Source of the DNA: Bugula neritina
Lineage: Eukaryota > Bryozoa > Gymnolaemata > Cheilostomatida > Bugulidae
Reading direction: 5' to 3'
DNA: 60,000 bases
NCBI GenBank assembly: GCA_964035545.1
Contig: OZ037765.1
Coordinates: forward strand, 30,494,004 to 30,554,003
Shown: positions 1 to 11,060 of the stretch, piece after piece
Layout of the letters: the number at the start of each line of letters is the position of its first letter
How positions within the stretch are numbered: position 1 is the first letter of the stretch
Position numbers and translations under genes: made by a program
Notes under the pieces: model-generated
Databases searched by the model: none
What the model saw: only the letters and a program-made list of their open reading frames with translations
What the model was told of the DNA's origin: nothing

Positions 1-2529
1 TACCAATGCAAGTACTGACTGGCGGATGTTTGCAAAAATTGAATAAAATTAAAACAGTTTTGAGATAGAAGTTACTTTTTGGAATTTTTTCTAATTTTTC
101 TTCCCAAACGCTAGTGTAATGCAATTAACGAATAACTTTTGTAAAGACAAAGTCAATGACAGTAAAATGTAGTTAGTAGCCTCACCAACAAATTACAAAC
201 CAAAACAACAACCATATTATATCAAAATGTTAGACGCTAGTATACCAAGAAGTTCTCCCTTTGTAACACAGTACAATCAGAATACAACATTTTATAATCA
301 AAATAATCAATTACTTGAGTCTACATGAGCAGGAGTGAAACTTTTTAGGTAAAGTCAAGTAAAGATGAAGTGTTTAAGACTACCAAAAATAACTCACATA
401 AGTTATTAACTTACAGAGATGTCTTTAGGGTAAAACATGTGTGGAGTAAAGATGGTTCCCAGATTGTCAGCGTTCATGAGATTATTGGCAGCATGCTGGG
501 CAACCTTGTGAAGAAGCAGCAGCACCATTCTGACTAAGGGGAAGTTGACATTTGACAGCATCTGAATGAGAATACACACCATAGACTTCCTCTTCTTTAA
601 CACACTTATATCTGAAGTAACCAAACAGTATGAAAGTCCTCAGGACAGTTACTCGGCTCAAGTGTCTACTTCCGGCATTCGGAATGACAAATAAGAACTC
701 TTGTCTGTTGATATGTTACGGAGGAAATTTTGACACATAATTATGAGAAATAATGAGGTATGAATAAGTGGCAAAACATCAGACACAAGCATGTGTTTCA
801 TTACGTGGTAGCCAAGAATAGCAAGACCAAATTGGAAAAGAAACTAGGAAAGAAAAATTTTATTTATAACAAAAAGTATAGGTTAATCAACCTGCTAGAG
901 CCTAGGTTAACAAGGAAATATTCTACTAACACCAGCCTATCAACTTTTCCGATTTATTAACGGAGAAATTTAATTCTTGCTCATATTCAAAAATTAAAAT
1001 TGATTTTAGAATCACTATTACAAATAAATAAATAAATCCAAGTGCACTGCTATTAACTCTTTTTACTACTTCTAAGCAAACACCCAGCAGCATTAATTTG
1101 TAGCTGTCTATAAGGATGCAACAAACTAAAGCAATAAACAGCTTTGTGCAGTCATTAAAATAGTACGCCAAGCTGCTGGGTGATGTTTTAAACGCAATAA
1201 TTAACTCAAACCTCCCCCCCCCTAAACCCACTCCTTGGAGAAATACTCTACATTTTTAGCAGTTTTGAATGGATTTATTACATATTCTAGAAGCTGGGGA
1301 CACACCTAAGGAGTGCATATGAGCTACCAGAAACTTCTGCTGAAGCAGAGGCTCAGGGGTGCTGCCTAGTAGCTGTTTGAGAACAGTTGCACAGTCATGT
1401 GACGTGTAGTGTTCAGCAGATAAGTCTACAGAGTGTGGTCGCTCTAACAACTTCCCCTTCAGCTCCTTCTGCCTCGCAACATTCCCACACTTTCTAAATA
1501 TTCCTTCCTGAGAAATATCTGAAACGACACATAACCAGCAAATTGTTAAGACTCACACTACAACGTCTTTTATAGTTCATTAGCATACTCCACATTCATG
1601 AATCTAGTTTTCAAAAGGGAGTTGTCTTCTCACAACACACTTGAATGCACACAACCCCAAACACTTCAAGTTCTGATCACACATTCAAACTAAATTACGC
1701 AACAGAATATTACATAAGTGCAGAAGACTTTGGTGACTGCTTAAACTTACTTTCCTGTTTCTGTAGGTGAGAACACAGCACATCTACGGCAGCTGTGATT
1801 GCTTCAGATTCAAATGCAGTTATTTGGTCTAAATCATTTATACTGGGCCCTGCCATCAATCAAATATCAAAATATAATAATACGCTACACAAAACCATCT
1901 AGCTCATAGTTATTACATTATATGTACAATCAGAGGACTTGGGTTGATATATTACATAAAACTTTCAATTTTAGTTAGTTTTAGAAAGCTCAAAAGTTAA
2001 ACAACTACCAACGCAAATTATCAAAAAAGATTGAAAATTCAACTCAAAAGGGAAACATTTATTACAAATCTCAATGGCTACTCCCTGCTCTACTAAGCTT
2101 TGCATATGCATAATTTACAAAATGAACACCTTGTGTTAGAATTTCAATTTATTGAATTACAATGAATACAAATACTGCTTAAACCATACTGCTCCACGTA
2201 ACATTGCAAGTATATAACTGCACTAGATAAAGTTTCAAGAATTGCTACTTACCCGATGATAAATGATTCCTAGACTTCTCCTTTTTGCATTTAACAAGTA
2301 GTTTTCCGCAATTGTTATCGCTGTCTTTATATCTACTATTCAACTCCTGGTCAAAGACATCGTAACTCAACTCAGTAATGAATGATATGTGCAACTTTCC
2401 CAGTTCTATCAGATATGAATAGTGACAATCTCGCAGTCTGGACAAGTACTTCCCTTGAAGTTTAGTCTGTTCGTTCAATATGTTTTTGTTAGGTGACTTC
2501 GAATTAATGGTTTCTTCCATATTTAGCAT
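1..2529 (-). CDS. ARHGAP19: ARHGAP19-like Rho GTPase-activating protein (3' end outside window)
   Basis: Four coding exons on the minus strand: 2253-2529, 1751-1849, 1306-1518 and 415-611, all with consensus splice sites and matching phases. The gene continues beyond position 1. The protein starts MLNMEETINSK. Exon 1 has no domain I recognise. Exons 2 to 4 carry a RhoGAP domain: EGIFRKCGNVARQKEL contains the catalytic arginine finger (R of GIFRKCG), followed by HDCATVLKQLLGSTPEPLL and NLMNADNLGTIFTPHMFYPKD, the usual end of the fold. RhoGAP proteins speed GTP hydrolysis on Rho-family GTPases. The wording of the last block (NADNLGTIFTPHMFYPK) is closest to ARHGAP19, which acts on RhoA in cell division. 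That subfamily call is from memory of the motif; membership in RhoGAP is firm. An extra upstream exon cannot be excluded. Confidence 0.85.
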
Positions 2530-2924
2530 ATTATTAAATAGATTGATGCAGTGATAATTTCATTGCTGATGAGTCATTCTAAAACATGACATATAACATT
2601 AGACAAATACCTAGTTAATAAACTAGTAAGGCAAGCAGTTACAAGTCACCAACACTTAGAGATTTTATTTATTTTTATCTATTGGGTTGAGCAGTAGCTT
2701 CTGCAAACATTGTAGATCGGGATAGGTCGCTTTCCACGCATAGGAGTATCAGTATAATTAATGCTGAGATTAACAGCAAGTGATAAGCATACATCCATTT
2801 AGCATAAATTTTAGACATAGGGATTTACTAGCAATGAATAATTCAATATAGCAATAGTATTTCTGAAAAAGTAAACATATTATTAATTGTATAACTATTA
2901 GTATGATAAAGAGTATGACTACCA

Positions 2925-3012
2925 CATATTGATATTGACACTCACACTAGTACTGGTAGTCATACTCATAGTGATACTGATAGTCATAGCGACTATCACT
3001 ATGAGTATGACC
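2925..3012. repeat. Imperfect inverted repeat of GTATGAC/GTCATAC words
   Basis: The word GGTAGTCATACTCATAGTGA near 2960 is answered by TCACTATGAGTATGACCACC near 2995-3014, with GATAGTC/GACTATC inside. The two arms could pair as a hairpin. It probably arose from simple-repeat slippage and inversion. Confidence 0.6.
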
Positions 3013-3369
3013 ACCACAACTAATATCTTTTGGGTTATAACTAATACTATAGGTATAAATATAACAATAGCCTTGGGCTAACTATTAATTATAATAATAA
3101 GATTAACTTAATCACTTAACTTAATGTAAATGTACTAATATTTTAAGTATAAGTTAATACAAATCACTTGCATTATGATTATCATTATGATTAGAATTAT
3201 CAGACTCAATCTCATGACTATCAGTATCACACTGACATCCAGTTTCACTATGAGTATGAGTATGGTCTATGAATGTGTCTCAGTCTTTGAATACTTTTGA
3301 AGACACAGAACACTTAGAAAAACTCAAGGTTATAGAGGTGACTCATTTGTTTTACAGTATGGACTAAAG

Positions 3370-3452
3370 GTACAGTAGTAGTAGTAGTAGTAGTAGTAGA
3401 CTAGTAGTACTAGACCTAGCAGTATTAGTACTACTACTACTACTACTACTAG
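3370..3452. repeat. Fold-back triplet repeat (TAG)n ... (TAC)n
   Basis: About eight AGT units at 3373-3398 are followed by a short spacer and about eight ACT units ending near 3450. The two tracts are reverse complements and can form a hairpin. Similar short (AGT)/(ACT) pairs occur near 9604-9630 and 59467-59510. Confidence 0.75.
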
Positions 3453-5400
3453 TGTTAGTTACTTAGTACAACTACAAGTAGTGAAGTACAGTAGACGTAG
3501 TACTTGGAGTTAGTCTTAATCTTAAGAATTAAATGAAGGTTTCCAAGGTCGATTGACTCAGAATGTCACTGTAGAAGCTCATGTGATTGATGCATCTAAA
3601 TTAAACTTTACCTTCATCTACCCAGTGATTTTATTTTTTATTTCAATCTGCAAACTTGTACACCACAACATGAGCCCAAAGCTCACAGGAGAACTTTGCC
3701 CTGGATATGCACAACATTTCAAGTATGGCGGGTGCATCAGGGAACCAATAGGAATTAGGTATACCTATACCTCATTGGCTTATCCGTAATATTTTAGAGC
3801 CTGCAAATTGCTGCAATTGGTCAGTGCTACTTAGGGTTATTATAAGAACACGTGTTAGTTTCTGTTGGTATGTAGTGGCAACAAGCAGACACTTGTTAAC
3901 TGTTGGCAAATGGCAGCCATAATAATATTGCATGCAGCCCATAAATTGCAGTCATTATTGCAACTGTGCACATATAGGCTGTGCACGAGTTAACCAATAG
4001 TCTATAAAACCAGGTGCATACAAAATGCAAGACTTTTGAATAATTACAAAGTGATTTTGCCTAGAGCTTGTAATTCATGAAAACTTGCAGCCATCATGTA
4101 GCCTTAGCAAAATGTAAAGGCAAATTTCAACTTTTATGTTTCTCAATATAATAATAATTCATTTGTTTAATTTAACTTTATTTAGTAGCCATCAAATAAC
4201 TTATCTATAGCTGCAAATCCTGTAGTTGGCTTAAGCCTTAATATGTTATTTGAGTGTTTTGGGGCATGGTTATTTTTAATTCATTAACTAAATTAATGAT
4301 AATTGTTGACACTGAAGTAGCTGTCAATAAAGTTTTAGTGCATTAGAAGGATGTAGGTTTGTTGAAAAGTCTGTATTCAGAATGTTGAAAACTCTCTGCT
4401 GATGTTATCAGCTTTAGGTATAGAGTATATATGATGAATTAACCCATTAAATGATCTTGAACGTTCCTTTTTTTTCTACTATTATTGCTCTGCATTTCAA
4501 TGAATGTCGATTTAAGAATCAGGGATATTTACTTCCAGTATAACCGCTTGCTGATAAGTTAGTGCTGCTTGCATTGTGTGATTAATTATAGATGGTATGC
4601 TTTCGGAGTCTAATTCAGTGCATGACATTGACTGGACAATATAAAGCAAAGTACAAGCAATGCTTGTATATAATACTTACTTCATGTTATAAAATTTGTT
4701 CATTTTACATTATTGAAAACCTGTTACTGTTGTAAATTGCTTTAAAATTAAATAAAAATCATTTTTGCAGCAGAAAAATACCTCAAGCAATCAACTGCAA
4801 TAGATGTGCTTTAACTGTGATAAAATGTGTTTCATAAGTTTCACTATACATAGCTAACCACAACAATGCAGCTATGTACACTATGATGGTTTACTGTGAC
4901 TTTTCTTATATTAAATTAAACAAAGCAAAATTGAAATATTTGTGGGTGTATAATAACCATGTTATGGAATTGTGGCATGGAATATAAGTTTTTTATAAAT
5001 CAAAGTAGGTATGTAAACACTACACCATATATAGTTTGTCTTAGTTGATATATTTAGTAAAATACCTATATGAAATTATAATTTTGTATGCATAATGCAA
5101 TCCATTATTGAGAGTATATATTGTTTATGAAAAGTCATATGATTAAAAATAACAGTGTGATTTGTGTTTGCTGTTTTTCTAAGATGACAAAACATAGATG
5201 GTTATATGCAATAAACAAGCCTTTGTATTATAATATCAGGTCATTATTAACATGCCACAGAAAGTTGTTACAGTCTAATGATCGAAAAAGACAGAAAATG
5301 TTATTGTGGTTGACTCCAAAGGCCATCTATAAACATATACTTGTGCTTGTCTTTAAGTTGTTGATTTCCTTCATTTCAGTTATAGTCAATATCTTGGATC

Positions 5401-5751
5401 TCACTCAGGAGTAAATGATGGATTATCTCTAGTCACGTGGATATTAGGAACTACCAAGGTTTCTCCTGTTGGAGTTTCCAGACTCTTAGAATGCCTCATG
5501 CTGCCCCGTCTTACAAAGGAAAGAGTTGAATAGTTTCTCTCTGCTGTAGCACTGGTAGAGACTACGTTGGAATTGCAGTAGTTACGTCTGCAAGCAATGG
5601 TCACTATGAGAATAGTCAGATTGATGATCGACAGCGCAAAAGTGATGCCAATCCCGACCCATATGTAAAATGTGTGTATATCAGAGTACGGGGAGTGAAT
5701 CGGAACTGTGACGCTGCTATTGGCAGCAGAAGTAGGTAAAGATACAGTCAT
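5401..5751 (-). CDS. Small single-pass membrane protein, unrecognised
   Basis: An intact ATG-to-TGA frame of 116 residues. The N-terminal part is Ser/Thr-rich with a possible N-glycosylation site (NSS at about residue 11). A hydrophobic span of about 25 residues (FYIWVGIGITFALSIINLTI and onward) is followed at once by a basic, Cys-containing stop-transfer stretch (ACRRNYC). The tail is Ser/Thr-rich with possible phosphorylation sites (RRGSMRHS). This is a plausible type I or type III single-pass topology. I do not recognise a family. The frame could be a single-exon gene or the last exon of a spliced gene, and no upstream exon was found. Coding status rests only on the intact frame and the membrane-protein pattern. 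Confidence 0.45.
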   Translation of the reverse strand: MTVSLPTSAANSSVTVPIHSPYSDIHTFYIWVGIGITFALSIINLTILIVTIACRRNYCNSNVVSTSATAERNYSTLSFVRRGSMRHSKSLETPTGETLVVPNIHVTRDNPSFTPE

Positions 5752-7158
5752 GACTCACTCAACTTCTCTGGATAAGTGAATGTAAAAGTCTAGTGTCAAG
5801 AGTGATGTTTGAGAAGCTATCATTAGGTTTTACAATTCATTCAGTTGTTGCCCTTTAATTACATACTTGTATCAAAGAGCATATTATAGGACCTATAACA
5901 TAGGTTGCATATATAATTTGTCATACTGAGTGTTGTATCTATGTGTTAAGGAAATTGACCCGAATTCACCACTGAAATCCTGCAAATGAAAAATAAATAG
6001 TAAAGTTTCTAGTGAAGTGAATGCTTATTGCTATACAAGAGTATATAGCCTGCTAGTAGATCCAAATTTTTTATTACATCTTGTTATACCATGTTATAAA
6101 TGTAGAAGCACAAAACTTCCAATTATTCTGAAATCTCTTGATGAAATTAAGGAAGTTGCAGTTTTATTAGTGCCCTAATATTAGCATATTTTGTATAGAA
6201 TTTCTTGCATCAGAAATAACTTCTCATAAATTAAAGTGCATTATTGAGAACAGGTGACCAGCATTCAACAATATTTGTATAGTACAGTTACTGTGCTATA
6301 TGTAGGTTATGAACATGACATTAGGTTTTTGTTTTACAGCTCAAATTCCTACCCCTTCCATCTGTTGAACTGTTTGAATTGGTAGACAAATAAAACACTT
6401 TTCTGTCAGACAATATATCAACTACAATAAATTTAGGAAAGGAAACTCCACATTCAGAATTCACCATATGAAATGTTGAAGCACTCCAATAGCTATATTA
6501 TGCAACCGTAATACTTCATTCTAATTGCATTAGCCTATTTTTTAAATAGCGGATTCTAATGGAGTCTTGATTACACAGAGCTTATGAATAACTCAATCTG
6601 TATTTAGATTTGTCTCCTCAATGATACAGAGTAGTGCGGTATTATTCCTGAGGTTAGTTGAACTCTGAATATGATTATTGCAATGATTAAAATTATAACA
6701 TATCATTGTCAACATTATTCACCAGTTTAGCATTAGCTTACCTTTTCATCAACTGCAATATTTCACTATCTAGTGTATGCTAGTATGAAGTATAGCCATT
6801 ATGGATCATTTTATTTATATGTGTATATTGTACAATTTTAATTTTGAATAGCAACTATACAAGAACTTATTTTGTACATGTGAAGTCCTTGTTGAGTGCC
6901 CAAACCAACTGAAAGCTGGCATTAAGAAAAACAAATAAACTTTTGCTACCTAGTCATTGATCTTAAACCGCAATCTTTATGTTTGCCCCATTTTCAAAAT
7001 ATAACAAGACTTTCTTAATAGAAGGCATGAAAGTATTTTTGAAAACAGTGTCATAGAAATGTGGTACAAGAAAAATATAATGTGTATTTGAATATAAAGC
7101 AGAAAAAGCAAATAACTTGATATCCAGTTTCAGTTATGCAGCCATCCCTGGCATAAAA
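5752..7158. other. Non-coding AT-rich spacer
   Basis: I see no exon, RNA gene or repeat array here. The right end is probably 3' UTR of TMA7. Confidence 0.5.
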
Positions 7159-9310
7159 CTATTTCTTTTTTGTACCTAAAAAGAAATTTAGAGAGTATAA
7201 GAATAGAAAAGTAGACAATATTACTAAATAGAAACTGAAAAGTACCTAGTAACAATGTATAAAATGTTTAACTTTCATTCACAAACAAACGTGATGAATC
7301 AAATACAATGGCAAGTTTTGTCATCTCATCGCATCAAATAATAACAGTTTAAATTATTATTTTTGCATAAACCATTTCATGACTAAGCACTATAAACTAA
7401 AAAATATAAAAACTCTGATGACAAAAATATCATGAAGTATAGCTGTTGCAAATCTTTAAATTTTGAAGTTAACTGCTAAGGGAAAGTAACCAAGTTGCAA
7501 CAAAGAATTTTCTTCTCAATGAAAATCTAGTCTACAACCAAATAAAAACCTACAGCGCTTGACTCTATTACAAAATTAGTTACTTTAGAGTAATCATTAC
7601 CAGCCTACATTGCACATGGCAAATTTACAGTTTAAACACTTACTTAATGGTCCTTTCTTTCCAGCAGCTGCTTTCATTTCAGCCAACTTTCTTGCGTCAT
7701 CTTTTTGTTTTTCCTTAAATGCTTTGTCATTTTCCTACAGCAAAGACATATAAGTAATGGAAAACTAGTAAACATTTTAAAAATCTTCAAACAATCAATA
7801 TTTTAAAAACATTTACGCTTTTCTTGAAAAAACATTTTATACATTATAATGTCATGCACTGGAACTGTGCTACCCAACATTCAAGTTTGAAAGTAAATTG
7901 GAATAACAGAAAACATGAGTTTAGTTAGCATGTTATATAAAAACATTAAATAATTGAAAAAAAGTTCTCTTTACCGACTTGAAAGGAAAGTTATACTAGA
8001 TAAAAGTTGGCCACCAATAACATATACATACATCTTCAAAACCATCGCCTTGCTTTTTTGGCTGCTTTAATGGCTTCTTTTTTCCACCTAAAATAACGCA
8101 ATGAAATGTAGTTTTTACATTTAAAACTATGCCTATATTATAATTCCTCTAAAAAAACTCACTCACTCACGCACGCAAGTTTATAATCGTTATCCCTGTG
8201 AGAAACCTCTGATAGAAAGGGTTTTTGTTAAATTGGGCTAAGGACTTATTTAGATGAGGCACAGGAGCAATTATGACTGGATACTCTTCCTAAAATCACC
8301 AATGACCTTTGTCGGGGTTTGAACCCATGACTTCGTGTTCACAAAGCAAACACTCTAACCAGTAGACCACGGCTACTCCCTGAAAGTGTGTGGCAATTTA
8401 ACAGACAAAATAAATGGAAAAATATAGACCAACTAATGTGTTCATGCATGTTCACAAACCTAAAAAAGTTATGTAAAAACAATCCATTATAACAATTATT
8501 ACTAATAACCCCATCTAATCATTTAATTAGCTGCTGCTGCTACCTATTTTCTACTCTTCAGAGGCATACTATTCAAGCTCTTTTGTCATCCAAAACACCT
8601 TTTCATTTTGCATTTTAAAAAAACAAATTTAACTAGCACAGAGTTTAGCACACTTGAAAAAACAGTGAGCAATGATAAAAAATGCAATTACGGTACCATT
8701 TAACCTTAAAATGTTATTAAGTTTTCTAAATTTATGGGACACTTTGGCTATTCGGCTTCTTCATCATGTACATATTCGAAGTAGATTCTTTAATTGTTAA
8801 ATGTAGTTTTCTGTTTTACAGGCTGATGTGATAGTTTGCAAAAGAGATCCAATGCAAATTTTTAAATTGAAGTTGCTAAATGTAAATGTAAATGTAAATT
8901 AGAATCTAACTCAGTAATTTAAAATCGCTCCAAACACAACTTTAAGCTTGAAATAAAATTAAATCATAATTAATACTAATACTAATAGTATTCACTTATT
9001 GATATACCAATACTAATACTAATAGTAATAGTAATACTAATACTATTACTATTAGTATTACTATTAGTATTAATATTACTATTACTATTAGTAATAGTAA
9101 TACTAAAAGTACATCTAAGACTAAGTCTAATACTGTAATAGTAATAGTAATACTAATGGTATTACTAATAATAATAGTATTAGTGAGTAATACTAATAGT
9201 AATACTTAGTCTTATGATTATCATTATGATTCAACAACATCAACATCAACATGGAACAGAAATTTAAATTCAACATCGTTTTGCTGAAGCATACCTGCTC
9301 TTCCAGACAT
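7159..9310 (-). CDS. TMA7: Translation machinery-associated protein 7 (TMA7)
   Basis: Four coding exons: 9295-9310, 8032-8087, 7644-7734 and 7159-7175. They sum to 180 nt, giving 59 residues plus TAG, and every junction has GT..AG and keeps phase. The first exon gives MSGRAG and the second GGKKKPLKQPKKQGDGFED. The third gives ENDKAFKEKQKDDARKLAE and onward to KGPL. The last, only 17 nt of coding sequence, gives STKKK. The order of words matches the tiny, lysine-rich TMA7/CCDC72 family (about 64 residues in vertebrates), a ribosome-associated factor. The C-terminus looks a few residues shorter than in vertebrates. The gene is head to head with OSGEPL1, with about 730 bp between start codons. 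A SINE lies in intron 1. Confidence 0.92.
8146..8381 (-). repeat. tRNA-derived SINE, copy 1 (full length)
   Basis: Read on the minus strand it starts GGGAGTAGCCGTGGTCTAC. The tRNA-like head carries an A-box-like region and a B box (GGTTCAAACCC). A conserved body follows (CATTGGTGAT, AGGAAGAGTATCCAGTC, AAGTCCTTAGCCCA, TCTCACAGGGATAACGA), then a GAGTGAGTGAG tail. The same sequence recurs at four other places in the window. It sits in TMA7 intron 1. Confidence 0.85.
8935..9210. repeat. Cryptic simple repeat of TAATAC/TAGTAT words
   Basis: A long run of ACTAATA, AGTAATA and TACTATTAG words in both orientations, so the tract is partly self-complementary. Related tracts are found near 58925-58975, 59380-59510 and 59645-59680. 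Confidence 0.8.
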
Positions 9311-10037
9311 AGTATGAGTATCAATTTAACAGTAGAAAACGTCAAATTATTGTTAGTACTTCGACAGTTGGTGGCAATGAAACCTGAATAAGAAATAGTC
9401 TATCAACGAGAAATGTGAAGAAACTCGTCACTTGGAAAAGAATGGAGAGAGAAGCGAGAGATAAAGTTGGGTTGTTGTACGAAGTCTAAGTCTTTTCATT
9501 ATACGTTGAGCGAGCGATCATATACGCCCATCGAAAACTTATTATGCTAAATGTCGCAAAAAGCCATCAAGGCTAACCTAATAGATGCACGCTCTATGGT
9601 TCAGTACTACTACTAGTAGTAGTAAAAGTAGGTATTATTTGTAACATCATCATCATGGTGATGAGTGACCATGATCATCCTTGCTTATAGTTATTAATTT
9701 TTAGTCAAATGCTGACATTTTTAATGCAAATTTATTTTTTGAGTTTTGTCAAATATAATTTTTTTTACTCAAATTTGTAAACTCACTATTGACTAAAGCT
9801 CATGAGTCATGAGTCATGAATGATGAATTCCAATCTCAATCTGCAAAAAGACCCATGTTCTACAAGTTGAAGTACAAGTAGTAGTACAAACTCAAAGCCA
9901 AATGCTGAACTAATTTTAATGATTATATTAATATTGCATCAGTTTTTAAGTATTGGTAATCATCCGTTAGATTTTTTGTTGTTTTAACTTTAAGTCAATC
10001 ACAATGTCATGCTGATGCTATGCTGATTCTTTAAAGG
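9311..10037. promoter_or_regulatory. Bidirectional intergenic region between TMA7 and OSGEPL1
   Basis: The two start codons diverge across about 730 bp, so both core promoters and 5' UTRs must lie here or overlap it. No clear TATA box can be assigned. The role is inferred from position only. Confidence 0.5.
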
Positions 10038-11025
10038 ATGTTCAAGTACAGCTTAAAGTTAAGGTATTTAACTTTAAGGTATAAATTAAAATTCAACAGT
10101 CATCGTGGTCTTCATACTGTTCTGGGAATTGAATCTAGTTGTGACGATACAGGCGTGGCAGTAGTCAACAGCAAGAAGCAAATTCTTGGTGAATCACTTC
10201 ATAATCAAGGCAGAGCTCATAGAGAGTAGGTTTGTTATTGTATATAATCAACTTCATTGGCTATTTAAGTCAGCCATTATCAATCTTATTGCAAATCAAC
10301 ACACTTGTCATTTCGAGTTTTGAAGTGTTTCCAGTTGTATGTATGTTATCCGTTTGTTAGATTTGGAGGCATCATTCCTACACTTGCTCGGGATTTTCAT
10401 CAACAGAACATAGATGGGCTGGTGTCGGATGCTTTAAAGCAAGCTGAACTGAATATCCAAGTATGTTTTAGCTATTATAACTCATTCAAACCTGCAAGTG
10501 TTTTCTCCATTTTAGTAAGTCTATTTTTTATCATGCTGAAAGTTGTGAAACATTTAAATTGAACTCAATCTAACTTTTCTTCTTCTATAGGTTCTTCATT
10601 TTATTATTAGTTATATTTTTCTCTTTCTTCAGCTCAATATAGTATTTGGAAACATCTTTAGTTTTCTGGAGCAGTTTTAGTCAGTCATAAATTTTGTTGA
10701 ATTGTTCAGGATGTTGATGCTATAGCTGTCAGTGTAAAACCTGGACTTACACTGTCTTTGCTAGTTGGCCTTGAGCATGCCAAGGTGCTGTGTCATCAAC
10801 ACAAGTGAGTCAAATCTATTTCTAGTCATTCATCCGATTTTTTGTTGCCTCGTATTTTAATATGACCTTCACACCTTTGTTGCAACTAACTAAAAAATTA
10901 ATCATAATTCTTTGTTCAATTTACTAAATGAGAGTCATGTTTAGGACGTTGTATATTTGCATGGCAACCCAATAAAATCTTTTTACTGATTATTAACGTG
11001 TAATAAATTGTAAATTATTTCCGCA

Positions 11026-11060
<35 letters not shown>

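Larger units (their letters stand above)
2530..5400. other. Non-coding, simple-repeat-rich stretch
   Basis: No convincing exon was found on either strand. The stretch holds AT-rich sequence, an imperfect inverted repeat near 2950-3012 built from GTAGTCATACTCATAGTGA-like words, and a triplet-repeat fold-back near 3370-3450. A plus-strand reading frame at 3553-3789 has no domain and no splice context. Confidence 0.6.

Noticed and set aside
760-960. 66-residue Lys-rich plus-strand frame
   Set aside because: It lies in an ARHGAP19-like intron and has no domain or splice support.
5121-5414. 97-residue plus-strand frame
   Set aside because: It has low complexity, no domain and no splice context, and its 3' end overlaps the more convincing minus-strand membrane-protein frame.
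8326-8380. Functional tRNA gene
   Set aside because: The tRNA-like head lacks a proper cloverleaf and is fused to a repeated SINE body found elsewhere.
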